Shown: positions 52,540 through 61,379, counted from the first letter of the stretch. The stretch: DNA of 64,000 nt from Natrialbaceae archaeon (GCA_003559215.1 PWMF01000192.1:62001-126000); one strand, 5' to 3'. The notes: generated by a model not told the origin, from the letters alone. Program-made: numbers and translations.

Positions 52540-52827
52540 TTATTCGGCCGTCTCCTCGAGACACGCCCGCACCCACTCGCCGTGTTCGCGGACCCGCCGA
52601 TCGCCCGCCTCGGTCAGCGCGTAGAGGTCGTGGAGCCCCTCCGTTCGCTTCTCGACGAAGCCGGCCTCGACCAGCGCCGACAGCGAGCCGTAGAACGATT
52701 TGGGCTCGAGGCGGTCGTCGTAGTGTGCCTCGAGGCGGGACTTGAGTTGCTGGCCGCGCAGTTCGCCCTCGGCCGCGAGCAGGAAACAGAGATCCCGGCG
52801 GCGGCCGCTCCGGAGCCACTTGCTCAT
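52540..52827 (-). CDS. PadR-like winged-helix regulator
   Basis: A 95-residue wHTH protein. LRGQQLKSRLEAHYDDRLEP and FYGSLSALVEAGFVEKRTE match the recognition helix and wing of PadR-type regulators; DLYALTEAGDRRV is the characteristic tail strand. Unlike larger PadR proteins it lacks the C-terminal dimerisation arm. It may control its small membrane partner downstream. Confidence 0.8.
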   Translation of the reverse strand: MSKWLRSGRRRDLCFLLAAEGELRGQQLKSRLEAHYDDRLEPKSFYGSLSALVEAGFVEKRTEGLHDLYALTEAGDRRVREHGEWVRACLEETAE

Positions 52828-52858
52828 ACCGAGCGCTCGGTCCGCGCTCGCTCGAGCG

Positions 52859-53788
52859 TTACGGTTTCGCGAGCGCGTCCCGGAGGGCGTCGGCGAGCGC
52901 CCAGACGAGTCCCCCGCCGACGGCGATCGTGGCGAGGTATCGAGCCCCGACCTCGAGGACGACGATCCCCGTGTGAAGCTCGTGGCGAAGCAGCGTCCAC
53001 TCGCCGAGGTCGACGACGACGGTCCCCGTGCCGACCGCGAGCGATCGAAAGACCAGCCCGACCAGGATCGCTGCGAGCGCGACCGCCGTTCCCGCGGTGC
53101 CGACGGCGGTCTTCGAGAGGAACTCGCGTCCCGGGAGTCGTTCGATCTGGATCCGTTCGGATTCGTCCGCGCCTGCGGCGGCGTAGATCCCGAACCCTCG
53201 AGCGTCCGGCTGCGGGTGATCGCCGACGCGCACGTCGGCCGGATACTGCCAGAGCGAGAGCGCCATCCAGAGATCGCCGACCGAGCCCGCAGCGTTTGCC
53301 GCCAGCGGGACGAGCCAGATCGGGGACGGGTGGATCACCATCGCGACCAGCCCCGCAGCGGTGACGACCGCGAGGGGCGCCAGCAGGACGATCAGAAGCT
53401 GATTTCGGCCGTAGCTGGCGCTCCCTCGAGCGTAGGCGTAGGGAAAGACGACCGAGACGCCGATCCCGTAGGACGGCGAGTCGCCGTAGCGGGTCATGAA
53501 CAGCCCGTGGACGAGTTCGTGGGCGACGACCGCGATCACCCCCAGCCCGATCGCGCCGAGCAGGGTCGGGCCGCCGTAGGACAGCATGCCGGTCGAGAGG
53601 ACGATCGGCTCGAGGGAGGCGCCGTGACTCGCAGCGAGGACGGCGCCGAACGCGTAGGCCGACGAGAAGAAGCCGACGACCGAGACGAGAACCAGTCCGA
53701 CGGCGACCGACCGGGTGAGCCGAACCGTCTCGACCGGCTCGAGGGAGGCCCCGTCGATTGCGGTCCCGTTCGGCGTCGCGACTGACAC
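52859..53788 (-). CDS. DUF3267-like membrane zinc metalloprotease
   Basis: A 309-residue membrane protein. The zinc-binding HExxH motif appears as VAHELVHGLFM at about residues 88-98, inside a hydrophobic helix, in the manner of DUF3267 proteins and the site-2 protease relatives. Helices lie around 28-50, 65-95, 130-155, 160-180, 225-250 and 280-300. A second, polar domain (190-225) faces the cytoplasm. Function in haloarchaea is not known. Confidence 0.72.
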   Translation of the reverse strand: MSVATPNGTAIDGASLEPVETVRLTRSVAVGLVLVSVVGFFSSAYAFGAVLAASHGASLEPIVLSTGMLSYGGPTLLGAIGLGVIAVVAHELVHGLFMTRYGDSPSYGIGVSVVFPYAYARGSASYGRNQLLIVLLAPLAVVTAAGLVAMVIHPSPIWLVPLAANAAGSVGDLWMALSLWQYPADVRVGDHPQPDARGFGIYAAAGADESERIQIERLPGREFLSKTAVGTAGTAVALAAILVGLVFRSLAVGTGTVVVDLGEWTLLRHELHTGIVVLEVGARYLATIAVGGGLVWALADALRDALAKP

Positions 53789-53876
53789 GTCCTCCCCTCT
53801 CGCGAGCGAAATGAAAGGGGTGTCGGTCGCCGACGAAACCGACAGCTTCCCGGTTGTCGACTCCGCAGGTGGAGGT

Positions 53877-54182
53877 ATGACCGACGACGACCGAACCGCC
53901 GAGGCGAACGGAATCAGAGCCAGCTACGAGGAGGCCGACGGCGAGCGCCGGCTCTCTTTCGAGACGATCGACGCGACGGAGGAGGGGCGGGCCGGTTCGA
54001 CCGCGGCGATCGCCCAGAACCTCGAGGGGTACGCCATGCTGAAGGTGCGGCCGACGGCGGCGGGCGACGAGATCGAGCGCTACTACGGCTTCGACATGGC
54101 GCTCGACCACGTCGGCGAGCTGCTCGGCGTCTCGCCCCGCGAGCTGCCGATCCCGGACGTGGCCGCTGACATGGGAATGTGA
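53877..54182 (+). CDS. conserved hypothetical protein
   Basis: A 101-residue soluble acidic protein. The ATG at 53877 follows GTGGAGGT, a possible ribosome binding site, and avoids an upstream polar extension. It reads as a compact beta-alpha protein with YAMLKVRPTA and RYYGFDMALDHV segments and no catalytic motif. No family is recognised. It is divergent from the metalloprotease gene. Confidence 0.6.
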   Translation: MTDDDRTAEANGIRASYEEADGERRLSFETIDATEEGRAGSTAAIAQNLEGYAMLKVRPTAAGDEIERYYGFDMALDHVGELLGVSPRELPIPDVAADMGM

Positions 54183-54297
54183 GCGGATGCCGTAGTTGTT
54201 CGGTCGACGATCGAACGGACCCGAGCGAGCGGGTTCGTCGGCGGAAAAAGCGGGAACCCTAAATACGCAGAGTCAAACGGTGTAGACGAGAATAGCC

Positions 54298-55737
54298 GTG
54301 GCAACCGACCCGTTCCCCCGTCCGATTCGGACGCGTCGTCGTTTCTCCGCACTGCTCGCAGCGACTGCCCTCGGCGTCTACCTGTTGTTGATCATCGGTG
54401 CCACGACGTCGATCACGAACGCGGCCACGGCGTGTTCGACGTGGCCGACCTGTCACACGCCGGTCGATCCGCTGAGCCAGACCGACCTGGCGATCGCCTG
54501 GGGCCACCGGCTCGCCGCCGTCCTCGTGGGCCTGCTCGTGGCCGCATCGGCGATCGCCGCGACGCTGGGAGCGGCCTCGAGGCGCGTCGTAGCCGTCCTG
54601 CTCATCGGCGCCGCCCTCTACGTCGTGCAGGTCGGCGTCGGCGCCGCGACCGCGACGCTCGGTCCTGCCGCGATCGTTCCCGGACTTCACCTCACGCTGG
54701 GGGTCGTGATCTTCACGGCTGTCGTCCTGGCGCTCGCCTGGGACCTCGAGATTGCGACCGGCAGCGATGACGAGGTTATGGATACGCCGGAACCGATCGA
54801 CCCCGAGCCGACCGCAGCGTCCGGAGGAGGCCGAACGCTTCCCTCGAGCCGGCTCGCCCGAGCCCGGCTGACCGCCTTCGCTTACTTCAAGATGATGAAG
54901 CCCCGCCTGATGTGGCTGCTCTGTCTCGTCGCCGCGGCAGGAATGGCTCTGGCCGCCGGCCCGGCACTCGACGCCGCGACGATCGTCGCCACGCTCGGCG
55001 GCGGCGTCCTCGCGATCGGCGCCTCGGGAACGTTCAATCACGTCCTCGAGCGCGACGTCGACCAGCGGATGTCCCGCACGGCCGATCGGCCGCTGGCGAC
55101 CGACCTGATCCCGGTTCGTAACGCCCTGCTGTTCGGGTTCTTCCTGTCGGCGGCCTCGATGGCCGTCTTCCTGACGATCAACGCGCTCGCGGCCGCGCTC
55201 GGCCTCGCCGCGATTATTTTCTACAGCGTCGTCTACACCCTCCTGCTCAAGCCAAACACCGTCCAGAACACGGTTATCGGCGGCGCCGCGGGCGCGCTCC
55301 CGGCGCTGATCGGCTGGGCCGCGGTCACCAACGAGATCGGTCTCCCCGGGCTCGCGCTGGCGGGCGTCATCTTCCTCTGGACGCCGGCGCACTTCTACAA
55401 CCTCGCGCTGGCGTACAAGGACGACTACGCCCGCGGCGGGTTCCCGATGATGCCCGTCGTTCGGGGTGAAACCGAGACCCGAAAACACATCGTCTACTAC
55501 ATCGCCGCGACGCTCGCGGGGACGGTCGCGCTGGCCTGGATCACCGAGCTGGGCGCGCTGTACGCGGCGACGGTCCTCGTCTTCGGGGGGATCTTCCTCT
55601 GGAGTGCCGTCGGCCTCCACTTCGAGCAGACCGAGGCCGCAGCGTTCCGGTCGTTCCACGCCTCGAACGCGTTCCTCGGTGCGGTGCTGGTCGCGATCCT
55701 CATCGACGCGCTCGTCCTCACGACGCCGGTTTTCTGA
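54298..55737 (+). CDS. half-length heme A synthase (CtaA-like) fused to heme O synthase (CtaB)
   Basis: A 479-residue fusion starting at GTG. Residues 1-155 hold four helices with CtaA features, including AWGHRLAAVLVG and IVPGLHLTLGV with a His each; a bacterial CtaA has two such four-helix halves. Residues 190-479 are protoheme IX farnesyltransferase: KPRLMWLL, NHVLERDVDQRMSRTADRPL (the prenyl diphosphate site) and the late PAHFYNLALAYKDDYARGG. The product makes heme O and probably heme A for terminal oxidases. One gene would tie both steps together. A 3' thiol-disulfide gene follows in the same direction. Confidence 0.87.
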   Translation: MATDPFPRPIRTRRRFSALLAATALGVYLLLIIGATTSITNAATACSTWPTCHTPVDPLSQTDLAIAWGHRLAAVLVGLLVAASAIAATLGAASRRVVAVLLIGAALYVVQVGVGAATATLGPAAIVPGLHLTLGVVIFTAVVLALAWDLEIATGSDDEVMDTPEPIDPEPTAASGGGRTLPSSRLARARLTAFAYFKMMKPRLMWLLCLVAAAGMALAAGPALDAATIVATLGGGVLAIGASGTFNHVLERDVDQRMSRTADRPLATDLIPVRNALLFGFFLSAASMAVFLTINALAAALGLAAIIFYSVVYTLLLKPNTVQNTVIGGAAGALPALIGWAAVTNEIGLPGLALAGVIFLWTPAHFYNLALAYKDDYARGGFPMMPVVRGETETRKHIVYYIAATLAGTVALAWITELGALYAATVLVFGGIFLWSAVGLHFEQTEAAAFRSFHASNAFLGAVLVAILIDALVLTTPVF

Positions 55738-55793
55738 GGAACGCCCGCGGGAAACGTCACCGATAACAGGCCCGGCTCCCTACGCTCGAGCGA

Positions 55794-56438
55794 ATGCACC
55801 GTCGTTCCTTCCTCACGCTCACCGCCGCGACCGGGTCGGCTGCGCTGGCCGGCTGTACGGCGCTGTTCGGCGCGTCGCTCCCCGACGAACTCGACGGCGT
55901 CGACCCCGACCCCGACCAGCTTCCGACGCCGACGGTCGGCTCGGGAACCGTTTCGATCGACGTCTACGAGGATCTCGCCTGCCCGGGCTGTCAGGAGTTC
56001 CAGGCCGCCGTCTTCCCCGAACTCGAGGCTCGCTTCCTCGAGGACGACGCGGCGACCTACCGGCACCACGACTTCCCGCTACCGGCCGACGAGGAGCGGT
56101 CGATCCCGATGGCCAACGCCGCGCGGGCGGTCCAGTCGGCGACCGGGAGCGACGACGACCCGGGGGCGTTCTTCGAGTACAAGCGGTTCGTGATGGACGC
56201 GGGGACGCCGAGCGACGAGGAGCTGGTCGAGATCGTGGCTGCGGAGACCGACGTCGATGCGTCGGTCGTCGAGGACGCCCTCGAGGAGAACGCGTACTAC
56301 CCGACGCTGGCTGCCGAGTGGGAGGACGCCGACGGGAGGGGTGTCGACCGCACGCCGACGGTGTTCGTCGACGACGAGGAGGTCGAGGATCCGCTCGACG
56401 CCGACGAGATCGTTGCGATGGTCGAGGACGCCAGGTAG
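55794..56438 (+). CDS. exported DsbA-like thiol-disulfide lipoprotein
   Basis: A 214-residue protein with a Tat-type signal (MHRRSFL) and lipobox (LAGC at 18-21), so it is lipid-anchored outside. A thioredoxin-fold domain begins about residue 50; the redox motif is CPGC at 64-67 in LACPGCQEF, and the cis-Pro loop is DRTPTVFVDD. It resembles DsbA/TlpA proteins used in cytochrome oxidase maturation, and lies 57 bases after the heme synthase gene, which supports that role. Confidence 0.82.
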   Translation: MHRRSFLTLTAATGSAALAGCTALFGASLPDELDGVDPDPDQLPTPTVGSGTVSIDVYEDLACPGCQEFQAAVFPELEARFLEDDAATYRHHDFPLPADEERSIPMANAARAVQSATGSDDDPGAFFEYKRFVMDAGTPSDEELVEIVAAETDVDASVVEDALEENAYYPTLAAEWEDADGRGVDRTPTVFVDDEEVEDPLDADEIVAMVEDAR

Positions 56439-56611
56439 GCCGCGTTCGGAACTCGAGCCTGCGATCTTCGGCCAATCCGTGGCGCGTTCGTCCCGGACCG
56501 TTTCGTCCGTCCCTGTTTCTCCCCGAACGTCTCCGTTGCTCCCCCGTTTGGGCCGTTTGGCGAGGCGCGGTTAATACCGCGCCCCGTCTAGGGTCGATCG
56601 AGGGATCACTG

Positions 56612-57226
56612 ATGTCGACAGCACGACGAGACCGACGAACCGGCGAGATCGAACACGGCGTCGACGCGGAGACACACCTCGAGTTCATCGACTGGGTCGA
56701 GGCCAACCCCGAGGACGCCATGCTCGAGTTTCGGGCGGCCGGCGTCACCGAGGAGGTCGCCAACCGAACGACCGCGACGATCGGCGACTGGGCGCTCGGC
56801 GGCGAGCCGATGGGTGATGACCGCGAACACACCCTCGAGTTTGGGCTTCCTCCCGAACTGGAGGAGGCGATGGGCTACGTCGAGGCGACCGACCGCCACG
56901 AGGCGATCGAGGGCGCCCTCGCGGGACTGACCGCCTGCATCAACGGGACGATCGTCTACAACGCGATCCGCGAGGGGATCGATATCGAGGGCGTGACGAC
57001 GACCGTTCGCGCACCCGTGGACCTCCGGATGCTCTTTGGCATCCACGACGTCGACCACGCCCACGAGATGTACGGCGAACTCGAGATCGACGTCGAGGTG
57101 ACGGGCGACCTCACGGCCGAGGAGCGGATGGCCGTCCGCGACTACCCGAAACGGTCGCCGGTGTACACCCTCGTGACGCTCGAACATCCGAACAGACCGA
57201 CCGTCGAGTTCGAGCCGATGGCGTAG
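56612..57226 (+). CDS. OsmC-family protein
   Basis: A 204-residue OsmC/Ohr-fold protein. LAGLTACINGTIVYNAI carries the buried Cys near residue 111 and the glycine-free helix of the family. Ohr and OsmC peroxidases use two Cys; here I see only one, so peroxidase activity is uncertain. The ATG at 56612 gives a polar leader of about 20 residues ahead of the fold. The gene stands alone. Confidence 0.75.
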   Translation: MSTARRDRRTGEIEHGVDAETHLEFIDWVEANPEDAMLEFRAAGVTEEVANRTTATIGDWALGGEPMGDDREHTLEFGLPPELEEAMGYVEATDRHEAIEGALAGLTACINGTIVYNAIREGIDIEGVTTTVRAPVDLRMLFGIHDVDHAHEMYGELEIDVEVTGDLTAEERMAVRDYPKRSPVYTLVTLEHPNRPTVEFEPMA

Positions 57227-57362
57227 CGATAGTTGACGACTCGAATTTTTCAGAATCGGGTATGAGACTCGTGATACGGACAGGACGTCTACTTACCAGT
57301 GGTTCCAAAGTCGATTTTTGAACTTACAAAACGTTCATACCCTCGACGGAATATTTACAGCT

Positions 57363-57740
57363 ATGATTCGACGTCAGTTTATTTCTGCAGTATCTATCCC
57401 AAGTGTTTTTTCTGGATGCACAAGGTCCACCAACAACCAGAGTCTTTCTGATGAAGGTGTCATTTGGATAGCTAACTCTACAGACACCGACCAGACAGTT
57501 GATGTACTCATCACAGGTGAGGCTGATAGCACCGTATTTTCAGAACAATACGAATTAGCGCCAGACGACACTGGAGGTAATAGCGAAGTGGGAGATGTCG
57601 GAAGCACGTATCACGTGGAGGTGACCACAAACGACCACGAGGAAAAATTCGAATGGCAAATGGCGCGAAACAGAAGTATACTCAACATATATATTGAACA
57701 CTCTGACGTGCGGTTTGAGCGTGATGCATCAGAGGGCTAA
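57363..57740 (+). CDS. AT-rich small lipoprotein gene
   Basis: A 125-residue protein starting MIRRQFISAVSIPSVFSGC, a twin-arginine signal with lipobox at residue 19. The mature part is a beta-rich domain with no recognised family. Its codons end in A or T far more often than in neighbours (for example AGC, TTT, ATA and AGA are all used), and the flanks from about 57230 to 57930 are also AT-rich, so it was probably acquired by transfer. The start follows TACAGCT; an upstream ATG at 57318 is less likely because it would precede the signal with 15 polar residues. Confidence 0.6.
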   Translation: MIRRQFISAVSIPSVFSGCTRSTNNQSLSDEGVIWIANSTDTDQTVDVLITGEADSTVFSEQYELAPDDTGGNSEVGDVGSTYHVEVTTNDHEEKFEWQMARNRSILNIYIEHSDVRFERDASEG

Positions 57741-57934
57741 TTCGTTCAGTTTACACTCGATACGTAACGATCGGCCGATTTGGATTCACAGACACGACTG
57801 AACAAAACGTTCGTCTTATCAACTACTGGTAACGAACCAGTCGGAAGCGATCGTTTTCACCGTTCCGGAGAAGCGACAGGTCCTGCTGGTTGTCGGCCCC
57901 TTATCCGGTCGGCTGTAATTAGATATAATTAGCC

Positions 57935-58141
57935 ATGCTCGAGCGAGCCGACGCGATCCTGGCCGCGATCCCGCTGCTCTCGGTGAGCGGTCTCGCCCTT
58001 CAGACGGCGATCGCGGCGACGGGACTCGGAACCGGGCTGCTCGCCGCGCCGCTGGCCCCGGCCGGTCCCGTCGCCGCGCTCGCGTTCGTCTTCCGCGAAC
58101 TGCTCGTCGGCCCCGTCGCCGAGCGCGCCGCGGACGAGTAG
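57935..58141 (+). CDS. small membrane protein
   Basis: 68 residues with two hydrophobic stretches (about 11-30 and 33-56) and a short charged end. No family is recognised. An AT-rich TAATTAGATATAATT lies directly before the ATG, too close for a normal TATA box. It precedes rpl37ae by about 48 bases on the same strand. Confidence 0.5.
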   Translation: MLERADAILAAIPLLSVSGLALQTAIAATGLGTGLLAAPLAPAGPVAALAFVFRELLVGPVAERAADE

Positions 58142-58156
58142 CCGCGACTCAACAGG

Positions 58157-58164
58157 TTTAAGAA
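58157..58164 (+). promoter_or_regulatory. TATA box of the rpl37ae-rpoP-pcc1 group
   Basis: TTTAAGAA is centred about 29 bases before the rpl37ae ATG at 58190, giving a leader of only a few bases. Confidence 0.55.
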
Positions 58165-58189
58165 TCCAGTAGCGATAGATAGCGATACT

Positions 58190-58447
58190 ATGGGTAACCA
58201 AAAAGTCGGCAGCGCGGGCCGTTTTGGCGCACGCTACGGTCGCGTCGCTCGACGCCGCGTCAGCGAGATCGAAGACGACATGGAAAACGCCGAGGTCGAC
58301 GGTGACAGCGTCACTCGCGTCGGCACCGGTATCTGGAAGAACGACGAGACCGGCGAGGTCTTCACCGGCGGCGCTTACCGGCCGGAGACCCCCGCGGGTC
58401 GTACCGTCCAGCGCTCGATTCGAGCCGCGCTGGCCGAAGACGAATAA
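58190..58447 (+). CDS. rpl37ae: 50S ribosomal protein L37Ae without the zinc-finger cysteines
   Basis: An 85-residue ribosomal protein: [18 protein letters not shown] at the N-terminus and the [20 protein letters not shown] end are clear. Most L37Ae proteins have a C-x2-C ... C-x2-C zinc ribbon between these. Here the corresponding residues are polar ([19 protein letters not shown]) and the whole protein has no Cys. The fold may be held by other contacts. It heads a group with rpoP and pcc1. Confidence 0.9.
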   Translation: MGNQKVGSAGRFGARYGRVARRRVSEIEDDMENAEVDGDSVTRVGTGIWKNDETGEVFTGGAYRPETPAGRTVQRSIRAALAEDE

Positions 58448-58467
58448 CGGTCTCTCACTCTCTACGC

Positions 58468-58602
58468 ATGAGCTACAAGTGCTCCCGCTGTAAACGCGAC
58501 GTTCAGCTCGACGAGTACGGCGGCGTTCGGTGTCCCTACTGCGGTCACCGCGTCCTCCTGAAGGAACGCAGCCGCGACGTTAAGGAAGTCGACGTTCGGT
58601 AA
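58468..58602 (+). CDS. rpoP: DNA-directed RNA polymerase subunit P (Rpo12)
   Basis: A 44-residue protein, too short for many gene finders. [17 protein letters not shown] and [16 protein letters not shown] carry the C-x2-C and C-x2-C zinc ribbon of RpoP/RPB12 that anchors the Rpb3/Rpb11-like part of the polymerase. It starts 21 bases after rpl37ae. Fits the standard haloarchaeal order. Confidence 0.95.
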   Translation: MSYKCSRCKRDVQLDEYGGVRCPYCGHRVLLKERSRDVKEVDVR

Positions 58603-58608
58603 CGTACC

Positions 58609-58881
58609 GTGGCCGCCCACGGCGCGACCCTCGAGTTCGAGTACGACGAGCCGGCTCGAGCCCGGACCGTCGCCGACTCCGTCGCCCGCGAGATCGGCGA
58701 GATCGACGACGGCCGGTCGCGAACCACGATCGACCTCGAGGAGTCGGTCGTCCGCCTCGAGATCGAGGCCGCGGATCCGGTCGCGCTTCGCGCGGCACTC
58801 AACACCTGGCTCTCGCTGGTCGACGTCGCCGAGCGAACCGCCGACGTCGGCGACCGGGTGCGATCACGCCCGGAAACGTAG
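58609..58881 (+). CDS. pcc1: KEOPS complex subunit Pcc1
   Basis: A 90-residue alpha/beta protein starting at GTG six bases after rpoP. It has the Pcc1 layout: short strands, VADSVAREIGEIDDG, RTTIDLEESVVRLEIEA, and a final LRAALNTWLSLV helix. KEOPS makes the t6A base in tRNAs; Pcc1 is the dimerisation subunit. Co-occurrence with rpoP and rpl37ae matches other haloarchaeal genomes. Confidence 0.85.
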   Translation: MAAHGATLEFEYDEPARARTVADSVAREIGEIDDGRSRTTIDLEESVVRLEIEAADPVALRAALNTWLSLVDVAERTADVGDRVRSRPET

Positions 58882-58929
58882 CAGTCGTCGGCCGGCGGTT
58901 TTTCCCTGCGGTCCGCGAAGGGCCGCGGT

Positions 58930-59415
58930 ATGGCAACGGATTCGGGAACTGGAAGCGGCCGGCGCATGCTGCTCGCCGGTGGAACCGTCGGCTTCGGCTT
59001 CGGTGCGGTTATCGACGTCGTAATCTTCCATCTGACGCTACAGACCCACCACCTGCTGTCGGGAATCTACGATCCCTACAGTCTCGACGGGATGCGGACG
59101 AACGTCATGTTCGACGGTCTCTTCCTGCTCGGAATGCTCGGCGTGATGGGCGTCGGCCTCGGACTCACCTGGCGGCTCGTCAACGGCACCGGCGCCCGGT
59201 TCTCGACGCGGTACCTGATCGGCTCCGTCGTCGTCGGGGCGGGTGTCTTCAACGTCTTCGACGGCGTCGTCAGCCACTACGTGCTCGACCTGCACAACGT
59301 TGTCCACGGCACCGAGGCCTGGAACCCCCACTGGCTCGCGGTGAGCGTCCTCATGCTCGCCATCGGAGTCCTCCTGGTCCGCAGCGCGGACGGTCACCTC
59401 GCTCGAGCCGACTAA
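58930..59415 (+). CDS. DUF2243-type membrane protein
   Basis: A 161-residue protein with four hydrophobic helices. FGFGAVIDVVIFHLTLQTHHLLSG has the D-x-x-x-F-H ... HH pattern of DUF2243, and HYVLDLHNVVHG follows in helix 3-4. The His-rich positions could bind metal or heme, but function is unknown. It is convergent with the next gene; seven bases separate their ends. Confidence 0.78.
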   Translation: MATDSGTGSGRRMLLAGGTVGFGFGAVIDVVIFHLTLQTHHLLSGIYDPYSLDGMRTNVMFDGLFLLGMLGVMGVGLGLTWRLVNGTGARFSTRYLIGSVVVGAGVFNVFDGVVSHYVLDLHNVVHGTEAWNPHWLAVSVLMLAIGVLLVRSADGHLARAD

Positions 59416-59421
59416 CCGGGT

Positions 59422-60573
59422 TTACTCGATCGACACCGTCGCGGGCTCGAGGTCGAAAAACGCCGTTTCGTACCCCTCGTGACGCGAGACCTGCGGCGTC
59501 GCGTCGACGGTTACCGCAAGCTCCGCCGTCGCCTCGAGTTGCCCACGCTCGATGGGGGCGCCGTAGTGATTGCCCAGTTCGGCGTCGAGCCGCTCCGCGA
59601 GTCGGACTTTCTCACCGACCGAACTGTCCCGAACCGGGACAACCGACAGCCCGGCGAACGGTACCGGGAACTGATTATACTGCGTGCGCACGCTCACGAC
59701 CACGGCGTTCTCACGGTCGCCGTCCGAGTCGTCCTCGAGGACGCCGACACCGAACTCGAGATCACCGCTGCGGGCGGTGCCGAGCCACTCGTCGGTAGCG
59801 ATCTCGAGATCGGCTCCCGCCTCGTGGTCGTCCGCGCCGTGAGCATCGTGAGCACCGTGGCCGTTCTCAGACTGGTGGTCGTCGGGGCCGTCGTGACCGT
59901 CCTCCGACTCGTGGTCCCCGTGATCGTGCTCCATCGGCTCGACCGCCCCGGCCTCGCCGCGTCCCTCGTCCTCGTCGATCAGCCGGCGCTCGAGCGATTC
60001 GATTTCCTCGGCCGTGTACTCGAACGTGAGGTCGACGGTTCGCGGGCTCTCGAGACGGGCGGCGAGGGCGCCGGATGCGTCGACGCTTGTCGGCTCGATC
60101 CGAACGGTCGCGGCGCGGGGACCGTCCTCGCCCAGCGGGACGTTGTCGCCGTAATGAAACCCCATCCGCTGAGAGAGCATCGGCCACAGGGTTCGCTCGT
60201 CGATCCGTTCCTCACGGCTGCGGATCGCCGTCGACACCGACGTCGGAACCGCGAGGCCGGTCTCGGCGTCGGTGACCGTGGCCATCAGGTGGACGTCGTG
60301 GTGGTCCCGTACGTCCGCGCGCGCCCGTTCGTCGCCGGCGACCGTCCAGAACGAGTGGGGCCGCGTCGCCGACAGCGAGACCTCGAGGCCGTCGACGGTC
60401 GCACTGCCGAGCGAGAGCATCCCGTCGACCTTCGGCGGCACGTAGGCACCGTCCGGGGGATCGACGACGAGTTCCCGCCAGGCGTCCTCGCGTCCGAGGG
60501 TCTCGAGACAGCCCGCCGATAGCGAGAGGGCGCTCGAGAGGGCACCGGCCGCGATGAGCTCGCGACGTCGCAT
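59422..60573 (-). CDS. His-rich exported lipoprotein, possibly iron-transport type
   Basis: A 383-residue protein. MRRRELIAAGAL and SAGC at 19-22 form a Tat/lipobox signal. Between residues 216 and 250 there are nine His among Asp and Gly (HDHGDH, HGAHDAHGADDH), a likely metal-binding arm. The two globular parts on either side each have the order of beta strands and His expected of Tp34/P19-like periplasmic metal proteins (SFWTVAGDE, FHYGDNVPLGEDGP), but this is weak. It could capture or store zinc, copper or iron on the cell surface. Confidence 0.65.
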   Translation of the reverse strand: MRRRELIAAGALSSALSLSAGCLETLGREDAWRELVVDPPDGAYVPPKVDGMLSLGSATVDGLEVSLSATRPHSFWTVAGDERARADVRDHHDVHLMATVTDAETGLAVPTSVSTAIRSREERIDERTLWPMLSQRMGFHYGDNVPLGEDGPRAATVRIEPTSVDASGALAARLESPRTVDLTFEYTAEEIESLERRLIDEDEGRGEAGAVEPMEHDHGDHESEDGHDGPDDHQSENGHGAHDAHGADDHEAGADLEIATDEWLGTARSGDLEFGVGVLEDDSDGDRENAVVVSVRTQYNQFPVPFAGLSVVPVRDSSVGEKVRLAERLDAELGNHYGAPIERGQLEATAELAVTVDATPQVSRHEGYETAFFDLEPATVSIE

Positions 60574-60728
60574 TATCGGAGGGACGCCCGCGAGATGGAT
60601 AGACTTCGAGGTTGCACGCTCAACTGCGTATCGCCGGGACCGTACGATGGCGAGGTGATCGAAGCGGAGCTCGGTCCCGATGGAAGACAAAGCTTGGCTT
60701 TATCAGTCCGGAGGGCGACCGTCGAGAT

Positions 60729-61130
60729 ATGCAAGGAAACCTGCCGCCGGAAGCACAGGAGAAAATCGAGCAGCTCCAGGGTCTTCAGGAGACCGCACAG
60801 GAAGTCGCCATGCAGAAACAGCAGGCCGAGACGAACCTCGAGGAGGCCGAGAGCGCCCTCGACGAGCTCGACAACATCGACGAGGAGACGACGATGTACC
60901 GTAACGTCGGCGAGCTGTTCGTCGAGACCGACTACGACACGGCCGAGGACGACCTCGAGGAGAAGGTCGACTCCCTCGAGATCCGCCTCGAGACCCTCGA
61001 GAAGCAGGAAGAGCGCGTCCAGGAGCAGTTCGAGGACCTCCAGGGCGAGCTCGAGGAACTGCTCGGCGGCGCGGGCGGCGGCATGGGCGGCCCGGCAGGT
61101 CCGGGCGGCCCCGGCGCCGGCGGCGCGTAA
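60729..61130 (+). CDS. pfdB: prefoldin subunit beta
   Basis: A 133-residue coiled-coil chaperone subunit. [17 protein letters not shown] starts the first helix, [20 protein letters not shown] forms the hairpin that links the two helices, and the tail from 110 is Gly/Ala-rich. Prefoldin hands unfolded proteins to the thermosome. The ATG at 60729 fits the family. The next gene starts on the base after its stop. Confidence 0.93.
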   Translation: MQGNLPPEAQEKIEQLQGLQETAQEVAMQKQQAETNLEEAESALDELDNIDEETTMYRNVGELFVETDYDTAEDDLEEKVDSLEIRLETLEKQEERVQEQFEDLQGELEELLGGAGGGMGGPAGPGGPGAGGA

Positions 61131-61379
61131 ATGTCGAACGAGGAGCCGACCGACGAGGAGGTCGTCCAGACCGCGTCCGACGCGGCGAAGGGGCTGATCT
61201 TCTCCCGGTACAAACAATCGGACGTTCGGGACTACGACGTGACGGTCGTCTTCGAGGACGGCGTTCTCGAGGTCGACGTCTACCTGAACGCGCCCGAACA
61301 GGAGGCTGACCCGGAGCGGGTCGCCGACGACGCCGCCCTCGCCGCGCGCGAGGCCGTCGACGAGCTGTTCGGGGAGTAG
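61131..61379 (+). CDS. DUF3194 family protein
   Basis: An 82-residue acidic alpha/beta protein of the archaeal DUF3194 family, which normally follows prefoldin beta. FEDGVLEVDVYLNAP and DDAALAAREAVDELF mark it. No biochemical role is known. Its ATG abuts the pfdB TAA, so translation is coupled. Confidence 0.85.
   Translation: MSNEEPTDEEVVQTASDAAKGLIFSRYKQSDVRDYDVTVVFEDGVLEVDVYLNAPEQEADPERVADDAALAAREAVDELFGE

Noticed and set aside
52295-52827. PadR-like gene plus small membrane protein as a toxin-antitoxin pair
   Set aside because: The regulator is a normal PadR-type wHTH and the membrane protein lacks any toxin signature. Regulator-effector pairing of this sort is common without toxicity.
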